51,974 nucleotides of DNA from Flavobacteriaceae bacterium UBA2765 (GCA_002352665.1 DEIV01000135.1:1-51974), one strand, 5' to 3'; positions 8,911-18,045 are shown, counted from the first letter of the stretch. Made by a program: numbers and translations. The notes: generated by a model not told the origin, from the letters alone.

Positions 8911-9486
8911 TTATTGAATTAACCCCTGAATATTTGTAGCAAATAATTTTACCGCTATAGCCAATAAAATAACACCAAATATCTTTCTTACCACATTAAT
9001 TCCTCCTTTGCCCAATATTTGCTCAATTTTTTTGGAAGATTTCAATACTAAATACACAAAAATCATGTTAATCACAATTGCTATAATTATATTAACTACA
9101 TTAAATTCGGAACGCAAAGCAAGAAGTGTGGTTAATGTACCTGCACCCGCAATTAATGGGAAAGCCAATGGTACAACACTGGCCGTTTCAGGAGCTTCAT
9201 GTTTATACAATTCAACACCAAGCACCATTTCTAGTGCTAAAAAAAAGATAACAAAAGCACCGGCAACGGCAAATGAATTTACATCAACCCCAATTAGGGT
9301 TAATATTTTTTCTCCTACAAATAAAAAGGCAATCATAATAATTACAGATACTATTGATGCTTTTTCAGATTGTATATGCCCTACTTTTTGTCGTAAGTCT
9401 ATAATAATTGGTATACTGCCTACTATATCAATTACCGCAAATAAAACCATTGTAGCTGTTAATATTTCTTTAATATCTAAATGCAT
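8911..9486 (-). CDS. MarC-family integral membrane protein
   Basis: A 191-residue protein with about six membrane helices. It begins M-H-L-D-I-K-E-I-L-T-A-T-M-V-L-F-A-V, then I-D-I-V-G-S-I-P-I (about residues 19-27), and has P-L-A-F-P-L-I-A-G-A-G-T (about 107-118), the conserved MarC/UPF0056 segments. Once suspected in antibiotic resistance, the family has no firm function. I start at 9486: a longer reading to 9588 is open, but the -7 box at 9510-9517 lies inside that extension, so the extension would not be transcribed. Confidence 0.85.
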   Translation of the reverse strand: MHLDIKEILTATMVLFAVIDIVGSIPIIIDLRQKVGHIQSEKASIVSVIIMIAFLFVGEKILTLIGVDVNSFAVAGAFVIFFLALEMVLGVELYKHEAPETASVVPLAFPLIAGAGTLTTLLALRSEFNVVNIIIAIVINMIFVYLVLKSSKKIEQILGKGGINVVRKIFGVILLAIAVKLFATNIQGLIQ

Positions 9487-9509
9487 TTTACTAAATTTTA
9501 AATTTTCGG

Positions 9510-9517
9510 CAAAAATA
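9510..9517 (-). promoter_or_regulatory. -7 promoter box for marC
   Basis: Minus strand reads TATTTTTG, matching TAnnTTTG, 23 bases before the proposed ATG at 9486. It decides the start choice for this gene. No clear -33 TTG. Confidence 0.5.
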
Positions 9518-9576
9518 GATAAATCTAAATGGATTAAAGCACTAAAATAGGAACATTTTTTGTGCTTAATTATATG

Positions 9577-9584
9577 TATTTTTG
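9577..9584 (+). promoter_or_regulatory. -7 promoter box for the DUF3109 gene
   Basis: TATTTTTG, a perfect TAnnTTTG match, 24 bases before the ATG at 9609. The nearest TTG upstream is only 14 bases away, shorter than usual, so only the -7 element is claimed. Confidence 0.5.
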
Positions 9585-9608
9585 CCATAAATAATTACAA
9601 TATAGCAA

Positions 9609-10178
9609 ATGTTTCAATTAGGAAAAACAATTATCTCAGAAGAGATTATTGAAAATGATTTTGTTTGTAATCTTTCTGCCTGCAAAGGTACCTGTTGTGT
9701 GGACGGAGAGGCAGGAGCACCATTAGAGGAAGATGAATTACAAATATTAATGGATATTTATCCAAAAGTTAAACCCTATTTAACTAAAGAAGGGATTGAC
9801 GCAATAGAAGAGCAAGGATTATTTGTTACCCATAACGGTGAACATGAAACACCGTTAAATCCTATTGACGATAGTTGTGTTTATATCAATTATGATGAAA
9901 AGGGAATTGCAATATGTGGAATTGAAGAGGCCTATAACCAAGGGGAAATACCATGGAAAAAACCAATTTCTTGTCATTTATATCCGGTAAGAGTACAAGA
10001 TTATTCAGAATTTGCGGCTGTAAATTACCATAAATGGGAAATTTGTGATGATGCTTGTACTTTAGGTGCAGCATTACAGGTGCCTGTTTACAAATTTGTA
10101 AAGCAGGCCTTGATAAGAAAGTTTGGAGAAGATTGGTATGCCGAGCTAGAGAAAGTGGCAGAGAAAATGAAGAGGTAA
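9609..10178 (+). CDS. DUF3109 family cysteine-cluster protein
   Basis: A 189-residue cytosolic protein recognised as DUF3109 by its N-terminus (M-F-Q-L-G-K-T-I-I-S) and cysteine pattern: V-C-N-L-S-A-C-K-G-T-C-C (about residues 19-30), D-D-S-C-V-Y (about 95), and later C-G-I, S-C-H-L-Y-P and C-D-D-A-C. The spacing resembles YkgJ-type proteins, which are thought to bind iron-sulfur or zinc. Function is not established. Its stop directly abuts the stop of the convergent kinase gene, with no base between. Confidence 0.85.
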   Translation: MFQLGKTIISEEIIENDFVCNLSACKGTCCVDGEAGAPLEEDELQILMDIYPKVKPYLTKEGIDAIEEQGLFVTHNGEHETPLNPIDDSCVYINYDEKGIAICGIEEAYNQGEIPWKKPISCHLYPVRVQDYSEFAAVNYHKWEICDDACTLGAALQVPVYKFVKQALIRKFGEDWYAELEKVAEKMKR

Positions 10179-11684
10179 TTAGCGTAGAGGTAATTTAATA
10201 GTAACCTCGGTACCTTTAGGATCATTATTTTTATCAGACAAATCAGTAAAAATTATTGAATAGTTATTTTGGTAATTTTTTACAAAATTACTCAGTCGTT
10301 CTTCTGTAAGTTTTATGCCGACAGAATCCTTTTTATACAATTTGTTGTCTTTTAATAATGCTGATTTTTTCCTGCCAATACCATTATCTTTTATTCTAAT
10401 AATTATAAAATTATTATCTAGTTTTTCAACTGAAAGCGATAATTTTTTATTTTCTTTTTTAGATGAGAGTCCATGCCAAATAGCATTTTCAATAAAGGGT
10501 TGTAAAATAAGTGCTGGAATTTTAATGGTATCTAAATTTAGACCTTTCTCTATTTTTAATAAAAAATCTATTTCATTATTAAATCTAATATTTTCTATAT
10601 TTATATATAACTCCATAGTGTTGAGCTCATCCGCTAAATTAATTTCTTTTTCTCGTGTTGAGATTAATATTTTTCTAATGAGTTTAGAAAATTTATTAAG
10701 ATAATAAATTGCATTCCCTTTTTCACTATTGATAATATACATCTTAATAGAATTCAAACTATTAAAAATAAAATGCGGATTCATTTGACTTCGCAATGAA
10801 GTAATTTTTAATTCAGCCAATTCTTTATCGGCCTTTTCTTTTAGGGTTAATAATTTTTGATTTTTCGATTTTTCTTTCAGTAAAGTTAAATCCTGTTTCA
10901 ACTGATTCTGTACCGTTTCTCGTAAACTTTCATTTTCCTTAAGTTGATTGATTAATTCAAATTGTGATTTATTTTTTTCTTCCAGAATCATTTTTTGTTT
11001 ATGGCCTAATCCCAAGGAAAAGAATATGTTTTCCAATACTATACCAATAAAAAAAAGTGAAGTATTATAGTCAGCTCCTTCTAACTGAACATGAAATCTA
11101 GAAATAATATATGCTGAAAGAGAAGTTAAAAGAAAAATAGATGAGCCAATAATAATATAGTACTTTAAAAAACCTTTAATTCTAAAAAGAGGAATATATC
11201 CTATTATTGACAATATTAAAAGAAGTACAATAAAAATGGTAAAAAATAGAGGGTAAATATTTTCGTTCCCCGAAGTTCTATATAAAATTTCGACAAAAAT
11301 ATTTAATGCGAATAAAAAGTAAACCGCACCAAATATGAATTTATACCATTTTAAGTAATATGATTTTAAATCAACAAATGTAAAAGCAAAAACAAAATAA
11401 ATAGTATTATATGCCCATTCTAAATTAGGGCTATAGTATTTAATAGTTTCTAAAATGGGTTTTAATCCATCATAATAATAAATAAAACTATTTTCAGGTT
11501 CAATAACGTTACGTGTAAACAATAAAAAAGTGTATAAACTGTAAAATAAATAAGCATTATCTTTATGTTGAAAATAGAGTAAAAAATGATATACTGTTAG
11601 CACAGAAAGTCCACCCAAAACAAACATTGTAATTCCGTTTTGATGCGGATAATTTAGAACCTCTTGTGCAAACAAAAACATCAT
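10179..11684 (-). CDS. LytS-like sensor histidine kinase, copy 1 (distal)
   Basis: A 501-residue membrane kinase. Residues about 1-225 hold seven or so hydrophobic helices with a V-Y-H-F-L-L-Y-F-Q-H-K-D motif like 7TMR-DISM sensor domains. A Gln/Lys/Glu-rich coiled coil (about 230-290) leads to the His_kinase domain: M-N-P-H304-F-I-F-N-S-L carries the phosphoacceptor, then N-A-I-W-H-G-L and D-N-G-I-G-R of the ATPase. It is the last gene of the RR-HK-HK-HK operon. Its cytoplasmic half is almost identical in DNA to copy 2 (10239-10982 versus 11751-12494), whereas its membrane half is closer to copy 3. Confidence 0.9.
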   Translation of the reverse strand: MMFLFAQEVLNYPHQNGITMFVLGGLSVLTVYHFLLYFQHKDNAYLFYSLYTFLLFTRNVIEPENSFIYYYDGLKPILETIKYYSPNLEWAYNTIYFVFAFTFVDLKSYYLKWYKFIFGAVYFLFALNIFVEILYRTSGNENIYPLFFTIFIVLLLILSIIGYIPLFRIKGFLKYYIIIGSSIFLLTSLSAYIISRFHVQLEGADYNTSLFFIGIVLENIFFSLGLGHKQKMILEEKNKSQFELINQLKENESLRETVQNQLKQDLTLLKEKSKNQKLLTLKEKADKELAELKITSLRSQMNPHFIFNSLNSIKMYIINSEKGNAIYYLNKFSKLIRKILISTREKEINLADELNTMELYINIENIRFNNEIDFLLKIEKGLNLDTIKIPALILQPFIENAIWHGLSSKKENKKLSLSVEKLDNNFIIIRIKDNGIGRKKSALLKDNKLYKKDSVGIKLTEERLSNFVKNYQNNYSIIFTDLSDKNNDPKGTEVTIKLPLR

Positions 11685-11690
11685 AAATTA

Positions 11691-13142
11691 TTATTCTGTT
11701 GGTATTCTTAAACTAACCTGTGTTCCCGTTGAGGTTTTACCATTATCAAACAAATCAGTAAAAATTATTGAATAGTTATTTTGGTAATCTTTTGCAAAAT
11801 TACTCAATCGTTCTTCTGTAAGTTTTATGCCGACAGAATCCTTTTTATACAATTTGTTATCTTTTAATAAGGCTGATTTTTTTCTGCCAATACCATTATC
11901 TTTTATTACAATAATTATAAAATTATTATCTGGTTTTTCAACTGAAAGCGATAATTTTTTATTTTCTTTTTTAGATGAGAGCCCATGCCAAATAGCATTT
12001 TCAATAAAGGGTTGTAAAATAAGTGATGGAATTTTAATGGTATCTAAATTTAGACCTTTCTCTATTTTTAATATATAATCTATTTCATTATTAAATCTAA
12101 TATTTTCTATATTTACGTACAATTCCATTGTTTCAAGCTCATCAGCCAAACTGATTTCTTTTTCGCGTGTTGAGGTTAATATTTTTCTAATGAGCTTAGA
12201 AAATTTATTAAGATAATAAACCGCATTTTCTTTTTCATTATTAATAATATAGAGTTTAATAGAATTCAAACTATTAAAAATAAAATGCGGATTCATTTGA
12301 CTTCGCAATGAAGTAATTTTTAATTCAGCCAATTCTTTATCGGCCTTTTCTTTCAGGGTTAATAATTTTTGATTTTTCGATTTTTCTTTCAGTAAAATTA
12401 AATCCTGTTTCAATTGATTCTGTACCGTTTCTCGTAAACTTTCATTTTCCTTAAGTTGATTGATTAATTCAAATTGTGATTTATTTTTTTCTTGTAAAAT
12501 AATTTTCTGTTTTTGTCCTAAGGCTAACGAAAACAGGATGTTTTCTATAATGATTCCTATAGAAAATATTACAGTTACTGTTTGAAAATCAGTAGAGGAA
12601 AAAAAAGCATATTCGGCAGCAACAAGATAGATGGATGAACCAATAAGTATATAATATTTTAATGGTGTATCCATGGTATATAGTACATAAAAACTACCTA
12701 ATGCCAATACTGCAATGGTAGGCGAAAAGAAGTAGGAAAATACAAGTCCGATTACAAAATAATTACCCGTCAGGCCTGCATAGAGCATCATGATAAAAAG
12801 TAATATCAAATAGATCATGATGCTCATGTTCAATACTTTGTTCCATTTTGATTTAAAAATATGAAGTTCTACTAAAGTTTTGGCAAACATTAAGTACAGG
12901 GTGTTATAAAGCCACTCTCTGGGAATTATCAATAATTGAAAATAGGGATCGTTACTGTTAGAGGCGTCCGCAAAAATCGAATTTGTTGTTTCTGGATAGT
13001 TGGCGGTAAAAATTAAAAAAATAAAGAGACTGTAGTATAAATAAACATTGTCCTTATGTTGAAAATACAATAGAAAATGATACACGGCCAAAGTGATTAA
13101 AAATCCTGCAAATAATAGTGTAAACTCTTCAAATGGAATCAT
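11691..13142 (-). CDS. LytS-like sensor histidine kinase, copy 2 (middle)
   Basis: A 483-residue paralogue of its neighbours with the same plan: 7TM sensor (about residues 1-210, with A-V-Y-H-F-L-L-Y-F-Q-H-K-D), coiled coil (about 213-270), phosphoacceptor H286 in M-N-P-H-F-I-F-N-S-L, and the ATP-binding N-A-I-W-H-G-L and D-N-G-I-G-R boxes. The sensor half diverges strongly from copy 1, and the cytoplasmic half is nearly the same. Six bases separate its stop from the copy 1 start. The last roughly 12 residues also diverge, so the shared tract has two clear edges. Confidence 0.9.
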   Translation of the reverse strand: MIPFEEFTLLFAGFLITLAVYHFLLYFQHKDNVYLYYSLFIFLIFTANYPETTNSIFADASNSNDPYFQLLIIPREWLYNTLYLMFAKTLVELHIFKSKWNKVLNMSIMIYLILLFIMMLYAGLTGNYFVIGLVFSYFFSPTIAVLALGSFYVLYTMDTPLKYYILIGSSIYLVAAEYAFFSSTDFQTVTVIFSIGIIIENILFSLALGQKQKIILQEKNKSQFELINQLKENESLRETVQNQLKQDLILLKEKSKNQKLLTLKEKADKELAELKITSLRSQMNPHFIFNSLNSIKLYIINNEKENAVYYLNKFSKLIRKILTSTREKEISLADELETMELYVNIENIRFNNEIDYILKIEKGLNLDTIKIPSLILQPFIENAIWHGLSSKKENKKLSLSVEKPDNNFIIIVIKDNGIGRKKSALLKDNKLYKKDSVGIKLTEERLSNFAKDYQNNYSIIFTDLFDNGKTSTGTQVSLRIPTE

Positions 13143-13143
13143 C

Positions 13144-14640
13144 TTAATAGCTTATTATTAAAGTGACTTTGGTGCCAATTGCAAGTCCGTTTTTATTGTA
13201 CAAATCTTGTATATTTAATTTGTAAGTATAATTTTTATCTTTTACAAAATTCTGTAAGCGTTCTTCGGTTATTTTTAAGCCAATTGAGTTTTTCTTATGT
13301 ATTTTTTTTTCTTTTATTTCAGCTGACCTTTTTCGACCAATACCGTTGTCCTCTATTTCTATCTTTACAAAAGTGTTATTTTCTTTTTCAATATTAATCT
13401 TCAATTTTTTTTCTCCTTTTTTAGAAGAAAGACCATGCCATAGAGCGTTTTCAATAAAAGGTTGAAGGATAAGGGAAGGAATTTTTATAGTGTCTAAATT
13501 TAACGATCTATCAATGGTTAATATAAAATCTATCTCATTATTAAACCGAATATTTTCAATATTTAAATAAAGTTCGGCAGTTTCAATTTCCTGTACTAAA
13601 GAAATTTCTTTGTCTTGTGAGGCATTTAATATTCGCCTAATAAGTTTTGAGAATTTATTTAAATAATAAACCGCATTTTCTTTTTCATTATTAATAATAT
13701 AGAGTTTTATCGCGTTTAAGGAATTAAAGATAAAATGTGGATTCATCTGACTTCGCAATGAGGTAATTTTTAATTCTGCTAATTCTTTATCAGCCGTTTC
13801 TTTCAATGTTACTAACTTTTCATTTTTTGATTTTTCTTTTAGTAAAGACAAATCCTGTTGCAATTGATTCTGTACTGTTTCTCGTAAGCTTTCATTTTCT
13901 TGAAGTTGATTAATTAATTTTTCCTGCGATTCATTTTTTGATTTTAAAATTAATTTTTGCTTTTGTCCTAAACCCAGAGAAAACACTACGTTTTCAATAA
14001 TTACCCCAACATAGAAGATAGTAAAACTAAGGTTGCTTTCTGGAGGGATAAATTCAAAAAATTGTGAATAATAGGCAAGAAACGAAGTAACATACAACAC
14101 AAAAGAACCAACAATAATATATTCTTTTAGAGGCATTTTAAGCTTAAAAAGAGGATAATAAGCTATGATACCGAAGAGTAGTAGAAAAGGAACCAAATAA
14201 TTGCCAACAGCATATATAAAATTTATATTACCTGTAACAGTTGCTAAGATAGTAGTGCTAAAAATAACAATTAAAAGTATAATTATTACTTTAAAAATAA
14301 AGGAGTACCACTTTTCTGAATAATGTTTTAGGCTTAAAAATGTAAAGCCAAAAATAAAATAAATAGTGTTGTACAACCACATTACGGGTCGATCATAAAA
14401 AACTAAAAAATCATGGTAAGGTTCTATTAGTGTTGAAATAAAACCAAAAGTAGTATTATCTAATTGATTTGTAAAAATTAAGAAAGTGTATAAACTATAA
14501 TATAAATAGACTTTATCTTTATGTTGAAAGAATAATAAAAAATGATACACTGATAGCACAAATAATATACCTAAAATAAAAATGGTTATACCATTGCTAT
14601 TTGGGTTTTGAAGTATCTGTTGTAAAGAATCTATATCCAC
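13144..14640 (-). CDS. LytS-like sensor histidine kinase, copy 3 (proximal)
   Basis: A 498-residue kinase, first of the three after the response regulator gene. 7TM sensor domain (about residues 1-230), coiled coil (about 235-290), phosphoacceptor H302 in M-N-P-H-F-I-F-N-S-L, then N-A-L-W-H-G-L and D-N-G-I-G-R-K-R. The cytoplasmic half is clearly related to copies 1 and 2 but more diverged than they are from one another. It overlaps neither neighbour; one base lies between its stop and the copy 2 start. Probably phosphorylates the adjacent LytTR regulator. Confidence 0.9.
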   Translation of the reverse strand: MDIDSLQQILQNPNSNGITIFILGILFVLSVYHFLLFFQHKDKVYLYYSLYTFLIFTNQLDNTTFGFISTLIEPYHDFLVFYDRPVMWLYNTIYFIFGFTFLSLKHYSEKWYSFIFKVIIILLIVIFSTTILATVTGNINFIYAVGNYLVPFLLLFGIIAYYPLFKLKMPLKEYIIVGSFVLYVTSFLAYYSQFFEFIPPESNLSFTIFYVGVIIENVVFSLGLGQKQKLILKSKNESQEKLINQLQENESLRETVQNQLQQDLSLLKEKSKNEKLVTLKETADKELAELKITSLRSQMNPHFIFNSLNAIKLYIINNEKENAVYYLNKFSKLIRRILNASQDKEISLVQEIETAELYLNIENIRFNNEIDFILTIDRSLNLDTIKIPSLILQPFIENALWHGLSSKKGEKKLKINIEKENNTFVKIEIEDNGIGRKRSAEIKEKKIHKKNSIGLKITEERLQNFVKDKNYTYKLNIQDLYNKNGLAIGTKVTLIISY

Positions 14641-14651
14641 AAAAAAGGTTG

Positions 14652-15389
14652 TTAATTACTCAGCATTTGCAATAAAGCATCCTTTTTAGAACGAGATACG
14701 GGTACGGATGTTCCATTTTCTAAGACTAAGTACTGTCCGTCGCTTTTTACAAATTCTTTAATATAATTTATATTGACCAAATAGGAATTATGTACTCTAA
14801 AAAACGAATTATTATTAATAATTTCTTCTACTTCCTTTATTTTTTTAGAGAGTATTTCTTTCGTCTTATTAGTAAAAAATATTTCGCAGTAATTACCATC
14901 AGCTTTGCAATAATATATCTCATCTGCATTTACAAAAATGGTTTTACCAGCTAATGGTAGGGCAATTTTGGAAGTGCTAGACATAAAATTTTTTAAAACA
15001 CTTTTTAACTCATTTCCCAATGTGTTCTTATCCTTATTTACTCTAATTTTAGCTACTGACTTTGTTAAATCATCAGAGTCTATTGGTTTTAACAAATAAT
15101 CTATGGCAGATTCTTTGAACGCTTTTATGGCATAATTATCAAAAGCTGTGGTAATTATTAAATCGAAATTTCTAAATTTTAGATTTTGTAATAGTTGAAA
15201 ACCATCCATTTCAGGCATTTCAATATCGAGGAAAACACAATCTGGTTTAATGTAATTTATCGCAGAAATAGCCTCAATAGGGTCGGTAAAACTGTCGCAT
15301 ATTTCTATGCCTTGGCAAAAATTTTCTATTTCCCATTGTAGGCTTTTAATAGCACTTAGTTCATCATCTACAATTATAGCTTTTATCAT
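14652..15389 (-). CDS. LytTR response regulator
   Basis: A 245-residue regulator: receiver domain (about residues 1-120) with D8-D9 in I-I-V-D-D-E, phosphoacceptor D55 in C-V-F-L-D-I-E-M-P, and L-L-K-P-I-D holding the conserved Lys; then a LytTR DNA-binding domain (about 140-245) with I-Y-Y-C-K-A-D-G-N-Y and F-F-R-V-H-N-S-Y-L-V-N. The start at M-I-K-A-I-I-V-D-D-E is chosen because the promoter boxes lie just upstream, inside a possible 11-codon extension. First gene of the operon; the three kinases follow within 12 bases or less. Confidence 0.93.
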   Translation of the reverse strand: MIKAIIVDDELSAIKSLQWEIENFCQGIEICDSFTDPIEAISAINYIKPDCVFLDIEMPEMDGFQLLQNLKFRNFDLIITTAFDNYAIKAFKESAIDYLLKPIDSDDLTKSVAKIRVNKDKNTLGNELKSVLKNFMSSTSKIALPLAGKTIFVNADEIYYCKADGNYCEIFFTNKTKEILSKKIKEVEEIINNNSFFRVHNSYLVNINYIKEFVKSDGQYLVLENGTSVPVSRSKKDALLQMLSN

Positions 15390-15409
15390 TTGGGTTTGGC
15401 TTGTTTTCT

Positions 15410-15436
15410 CAAAAATAATCACATTAACAAAAGCAA
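15410..15436 (-). promoter_or_regulatory. Promoter of the LytTR-kinase operon
   Basis: Minus strand: TTG at 15436-15434, 16-base spacer, TATTTTTG at 15417-15410 (TAnnTTTG). It ends about 20 bases before the ATG at 15389 and supports that start. Confidence 0.5.
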
Positions 15437-15515
15437 TCCATAAAATTTACATAGCCTGTAAGTTTTGGCATATAGTTAGTTCAATTTATTGTATTAATGG
15501 TAAAAACAATAGTTT

Positions 15516-15540
15516 GATATGCTAATTAACTAAGCATATC
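15516..15540. repeat. Palindrome between the LytTR operon and the OmpA-domain gene
   Basis: GATATGCT and AGCATATC are perfect 8-base inverted arms around a 9-base spacer. It sits upstream of both divergent transcripts, where a dimeric regulator could bind. No gene ends nearby on the plus strand, so a terminator is less likely. Confidence 0.4.
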
Positions 15541-15612
15541 ATTTTTAACTCTATTTATACACAAAAATAGTCGGTAGGTAAAGTTATGTAAAATTAAATA
15601 GACAACACGATA

Positions 15613-15620
15613 TAATTTTG
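15613..15620 (+). promoter_or_regulatory. -7 promoter box for the OmpA-domain gene
   Basis: TAATTTTG (TAnnTTTG), 86 bases before the ATG at 15707. No convincing -33 TTG upstream. If real, the mRNA has a leader of about 80 bases. Confidence 0.4.
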
Positions 15621-15706
15621 ATCTCAAATCTGCAATGTTGAACTTTTCAAAAAAAATAAAGAACATTATAAAACAGGTATATGTTGTCACTCTAAAAATT
15701 AAACAA

Positions 15707-16984
15707 ATGAAATTACAAGGACTATTACTTTTAATTGCAATTCTATTATCCGGCATTAGTACTGAAGCTCAAATATTAAAAAAATTAGGCAAAAGAGTAG
15801 AGAGAGCAGCTGAACGAGCTGTTATAAAAAAGACAGAACAAAAAGTTACTAAAGAAACCGAAAAAGTCATGGATTCCATTTTGAATCCAAAGACTGGAAA
15901 AATGGAGAAAAGAAAAAAAGGACCTAAAAATAACGATACCTCTACCGATGAAGATAGTAAAGAAAATTCAGAGGAACATGAAGGTGAAGTAGTAAAGAAG
16001 GATCCTAAGGCTTGGAGCAAATACAATTTTATTCAAGGTGATAAAATTATTTTTGAAGACAACTTGCAAGTGGAAGAAAACGGCGAATTCCCATCACGTT
16101 GGGATCTTAATAAAGGCAATGCAGAAAACGCTTCTTTAGGCGATGATAATATTATTCGTTTAGAAAATAAAAGTATTATTACCCCGTTAATGGATACCGA
16201 AAATTACCTGCCCGAAGTTTTTACTATAGAATTTGATGCCTATTTTAATGATATCCATACCACTTGGCAAAATTATCAAGTGAGATTTTGGAGTGGTAAT
16301 TACTTAAACCTTTCTAATAATGATGCGTATTATCCTATAAATATTCAGAGCGATGGAGCAGCTACGGTATTTACAAATAATGGAGTTAAAAAACAACTTA
16401 ATGGTAAGGATAAATCTACAATTGGTCAATTACCTGCCTGGAAACATATTGCCATTTCTTTTAACAAACGCTCTTTAAAGGTGTTTGTAGATGAATATCG
16501 TGCCCTAAATATACCAAATTATAAGTTGAAGCCAGAACTATTTACTATTGGATCTTATATATATACTCCTGAAGGAAAAACATTAGCCATAAAAAACATT
16601 CGTATTGCCAAAGGTGGCAAAAAATTATATGATCGTGTAATGGCAGATGGCAAATTTGTAACCAGAGGTATTTTATTTGATGTAAACAAAGCGATAATTA
16701 AACCAGAATCTTATGGTGTTATTAATAAAGTAGCTAAAATGATGGCAGCCCACCAAGACCTAAACTTTACTATTGAAGGCCATACCGATAGTGATGGTGC
16801 AGATGATTATAATTTAAAACTTTCAGGTGAAAGAGCCTTTGCCGTAAAAATAGCTTTGATCGAAATGGGAGTTTTAAAAAGCAGGTTACAAACAGAAGGG
16901 AAAGGAGAAAGTGTTCCAGTTTCGGAAAATAATTCGCCAGAAGGTAAAGCCAATAATAGACGTGTCGAGTTTATAAAAATTTAA
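15707..16984 (+). CDS. Exported OmpA-domain protein with a LamG-like middle
   Basis: A 425-residue protein. A signal peptide (about residues 1-22, ending T-E-A-Q) is followed by a highly charged Lys/Glu-rich region (about 25-105), probably extended or coiled, then a beta-rich domain (about 110-310) with I-I-F-E-D-N-L and a K-H-I-A-I-S-F segment like concanavalin/LamG folds. The C-terminus (about 325-425) is an OmpA domain with I-E-G-H-T-D-S-D-G and N-N-R-R-V-E-F, which binds peptidoglycan. I start at 15707 because earlier in-frame codons add a non-signal leader. Opens the rightward envelope block. Confidence 0.85.
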   Translation: MKLQGLLLLIAILLSGISTEAQILKKLGKRVERAAERAVIKKTEQKVTKETEKVMDSILNPKTGKMEKRKKGPKNNDTSTDEDSKENSEEHEGEVVKKDPKAWSKYNFIQGDKIIFEDNLQVEENGEFPSRWDLNKGNAENASLGDDNIIRLENKSIITPLMDTENYLPEVFTIEFDAYFNDIHTTWQNYQVRFWSGNYLNLSNNDAYYPINIQSDGAATVFTNNGVKKQLNGKDKSTIGQLPAWKHIAISFNKRSLKVFVDEYRALNIPNYKLKPELFTIGSYIYTPEGKTLAIKNIRIAKGGKKLYDRVMADGKFVTRGILFDVNKAIIKPESYGVINKVAKMMAAHQDLNFTIEGHTDSDGADDYNLKLSGERAFAVKIALIEMGVLKSRLQTEGKGESVPVSENNSPEGKANNRRVEFIKI

Positions 16985-17109
16985 AAAATTACCATAAAAA
17001 GCTCTTGAAGAGAGCAGAGTACAAATTAACGTAGTTGACTGAAAATAACAATTTGGTATATAAAATCTAAAATCTTTTTTTAATAAAAATAAACACTGAA
17101 AAGAAAATT

Positions 17110-18045
17110 ATGAAAAATTACAAAAAACACAAAATCAACCCTTATAAAAGTAAAATAAACATCTCTATAATCCTTCTCGCCTTTTTGGCATTTTCATGTA
17201 ATGATGATAATATGAAGCAAGTAGAAAAAAATGATTGTCAAGTATATAGTCCTAACAGCTTCACTAATACAATAACTGATTCTTGGGAAAAAATAAATGA
17301 AAGAAAAGAACATATAGATGCTATTGTTATCCCAGAGGATGCGGGTGGCGGTTATGTAAAAGTTGAACTGACGCAAAGCGATCCAGATTTAAGACCTACA
17401 CTTTCAGTTTCTATTGCAGGGAGTAAAATAATTGGAGGATCATCAACTCAAACAAATAATAAATTAAATAGAGTGGCCTACTTTTCGGTGTATCCAGGTA
17501 TGAAATACTCGTTAAAAACGTTTCCTTTTTTTAACGCTGCTGCCTATCCTGTTGATTATACCATTACATGGGATTTTGTTAGTCAAATGGACTGTTTTGA
17601 ACCTAACGATACAAAAACAGATGCAAAAAAAGTACTAATTGATGATACCATTGAAGCTTACGCTATTGCTGGACATAAGGAATATTTTGTGTCTTCTTTT
17701 GCAGAACAAACTTATGATTGGTATAAAGTTGAATTAAAAGAACCTGGTCAGCTTAAAATTGAAGTTCTTGATCTACCAAAAGATATTAGAATTGTTACAA
17801 GGGTGTTTAGCCAAGATAATGACCATATCAGTTCAGATTTTCTTTTTACAGGTTCAGATTTTGGGGCTTCATTTGATAGAGGGAGAACATCGATCAATAC
17901 CACATCAAATGTACTGGATCCTGGTGTTTATTATATAGAGTTACATCCAGACTTTTTTGAACATGGAAAAAAAGCAAATAGTGACCTTGACCCTATACCA
18001 GATCATTTTAATAAGACTTATAAAATGAAGGTAACTAGTCTGTAA
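17110..18045 (+). CDS. Lipoprotein with pre-peptidase (PPC)-like domains
   Basis: A 311-residue lipoprotein. A long basic N-region leads to a hydrophobic core and lipobox A-F-S-C (about residue 30), followed by N-D-D-N. Two beta-rich halves follow; the second contains C-F-E-P-N-D-T-K-T-D-A (about 161-171) and W-Y-K-V-E-L (about 208) and ends D-P-G-V-Y-Y-I-E-L, the pattern of bacterial pre-peptidase C-terminal domains. No catalytic domain is present, so it is probably a binding or structural surface protein. The family call is by motif only. Confidence 0.7.
   Translation: MKNYKKHKINPYKSKINISIILLAFLAFSCNDDNMKQVEKNDCQVYSPNSFTNTITDSWEKINERKEHIDAIVIPEDAGGGYVKVELTQSDPDLRPTLSVSIAGSKIIGGSSTQTNNKLNRVAYFSVYPGMKYSLKTFPFFNAAAYPVDYTITWDFVSQMDCFEPNDTKTDAKKVLIDDTIEAYAIAGHKEYFVSSFAEQTYDWYKVELKEPGQLKIEVLDLPKDIRIVTRVFSQDNDHISSDFLFTGSDFGASFDRGRTSINTTSNVLDPGVYYIELHPDFFEHGKKANSDLDPIPDHFNKTYKMKVTSL

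Noticed and set aside
9008..9550. 180-codon plus-strand open frame
   Set aside because: Antisense to marC, whose membrane-protein motifs are clear; the shadow has low-complexity Ile/Thr/Asn composition.
17001..17015. Hairpin GCTCT/AGAGC after the OmpA-domain gene as a terminator
   Set aside because: Five-base stem without a following T run; too weak to claim.
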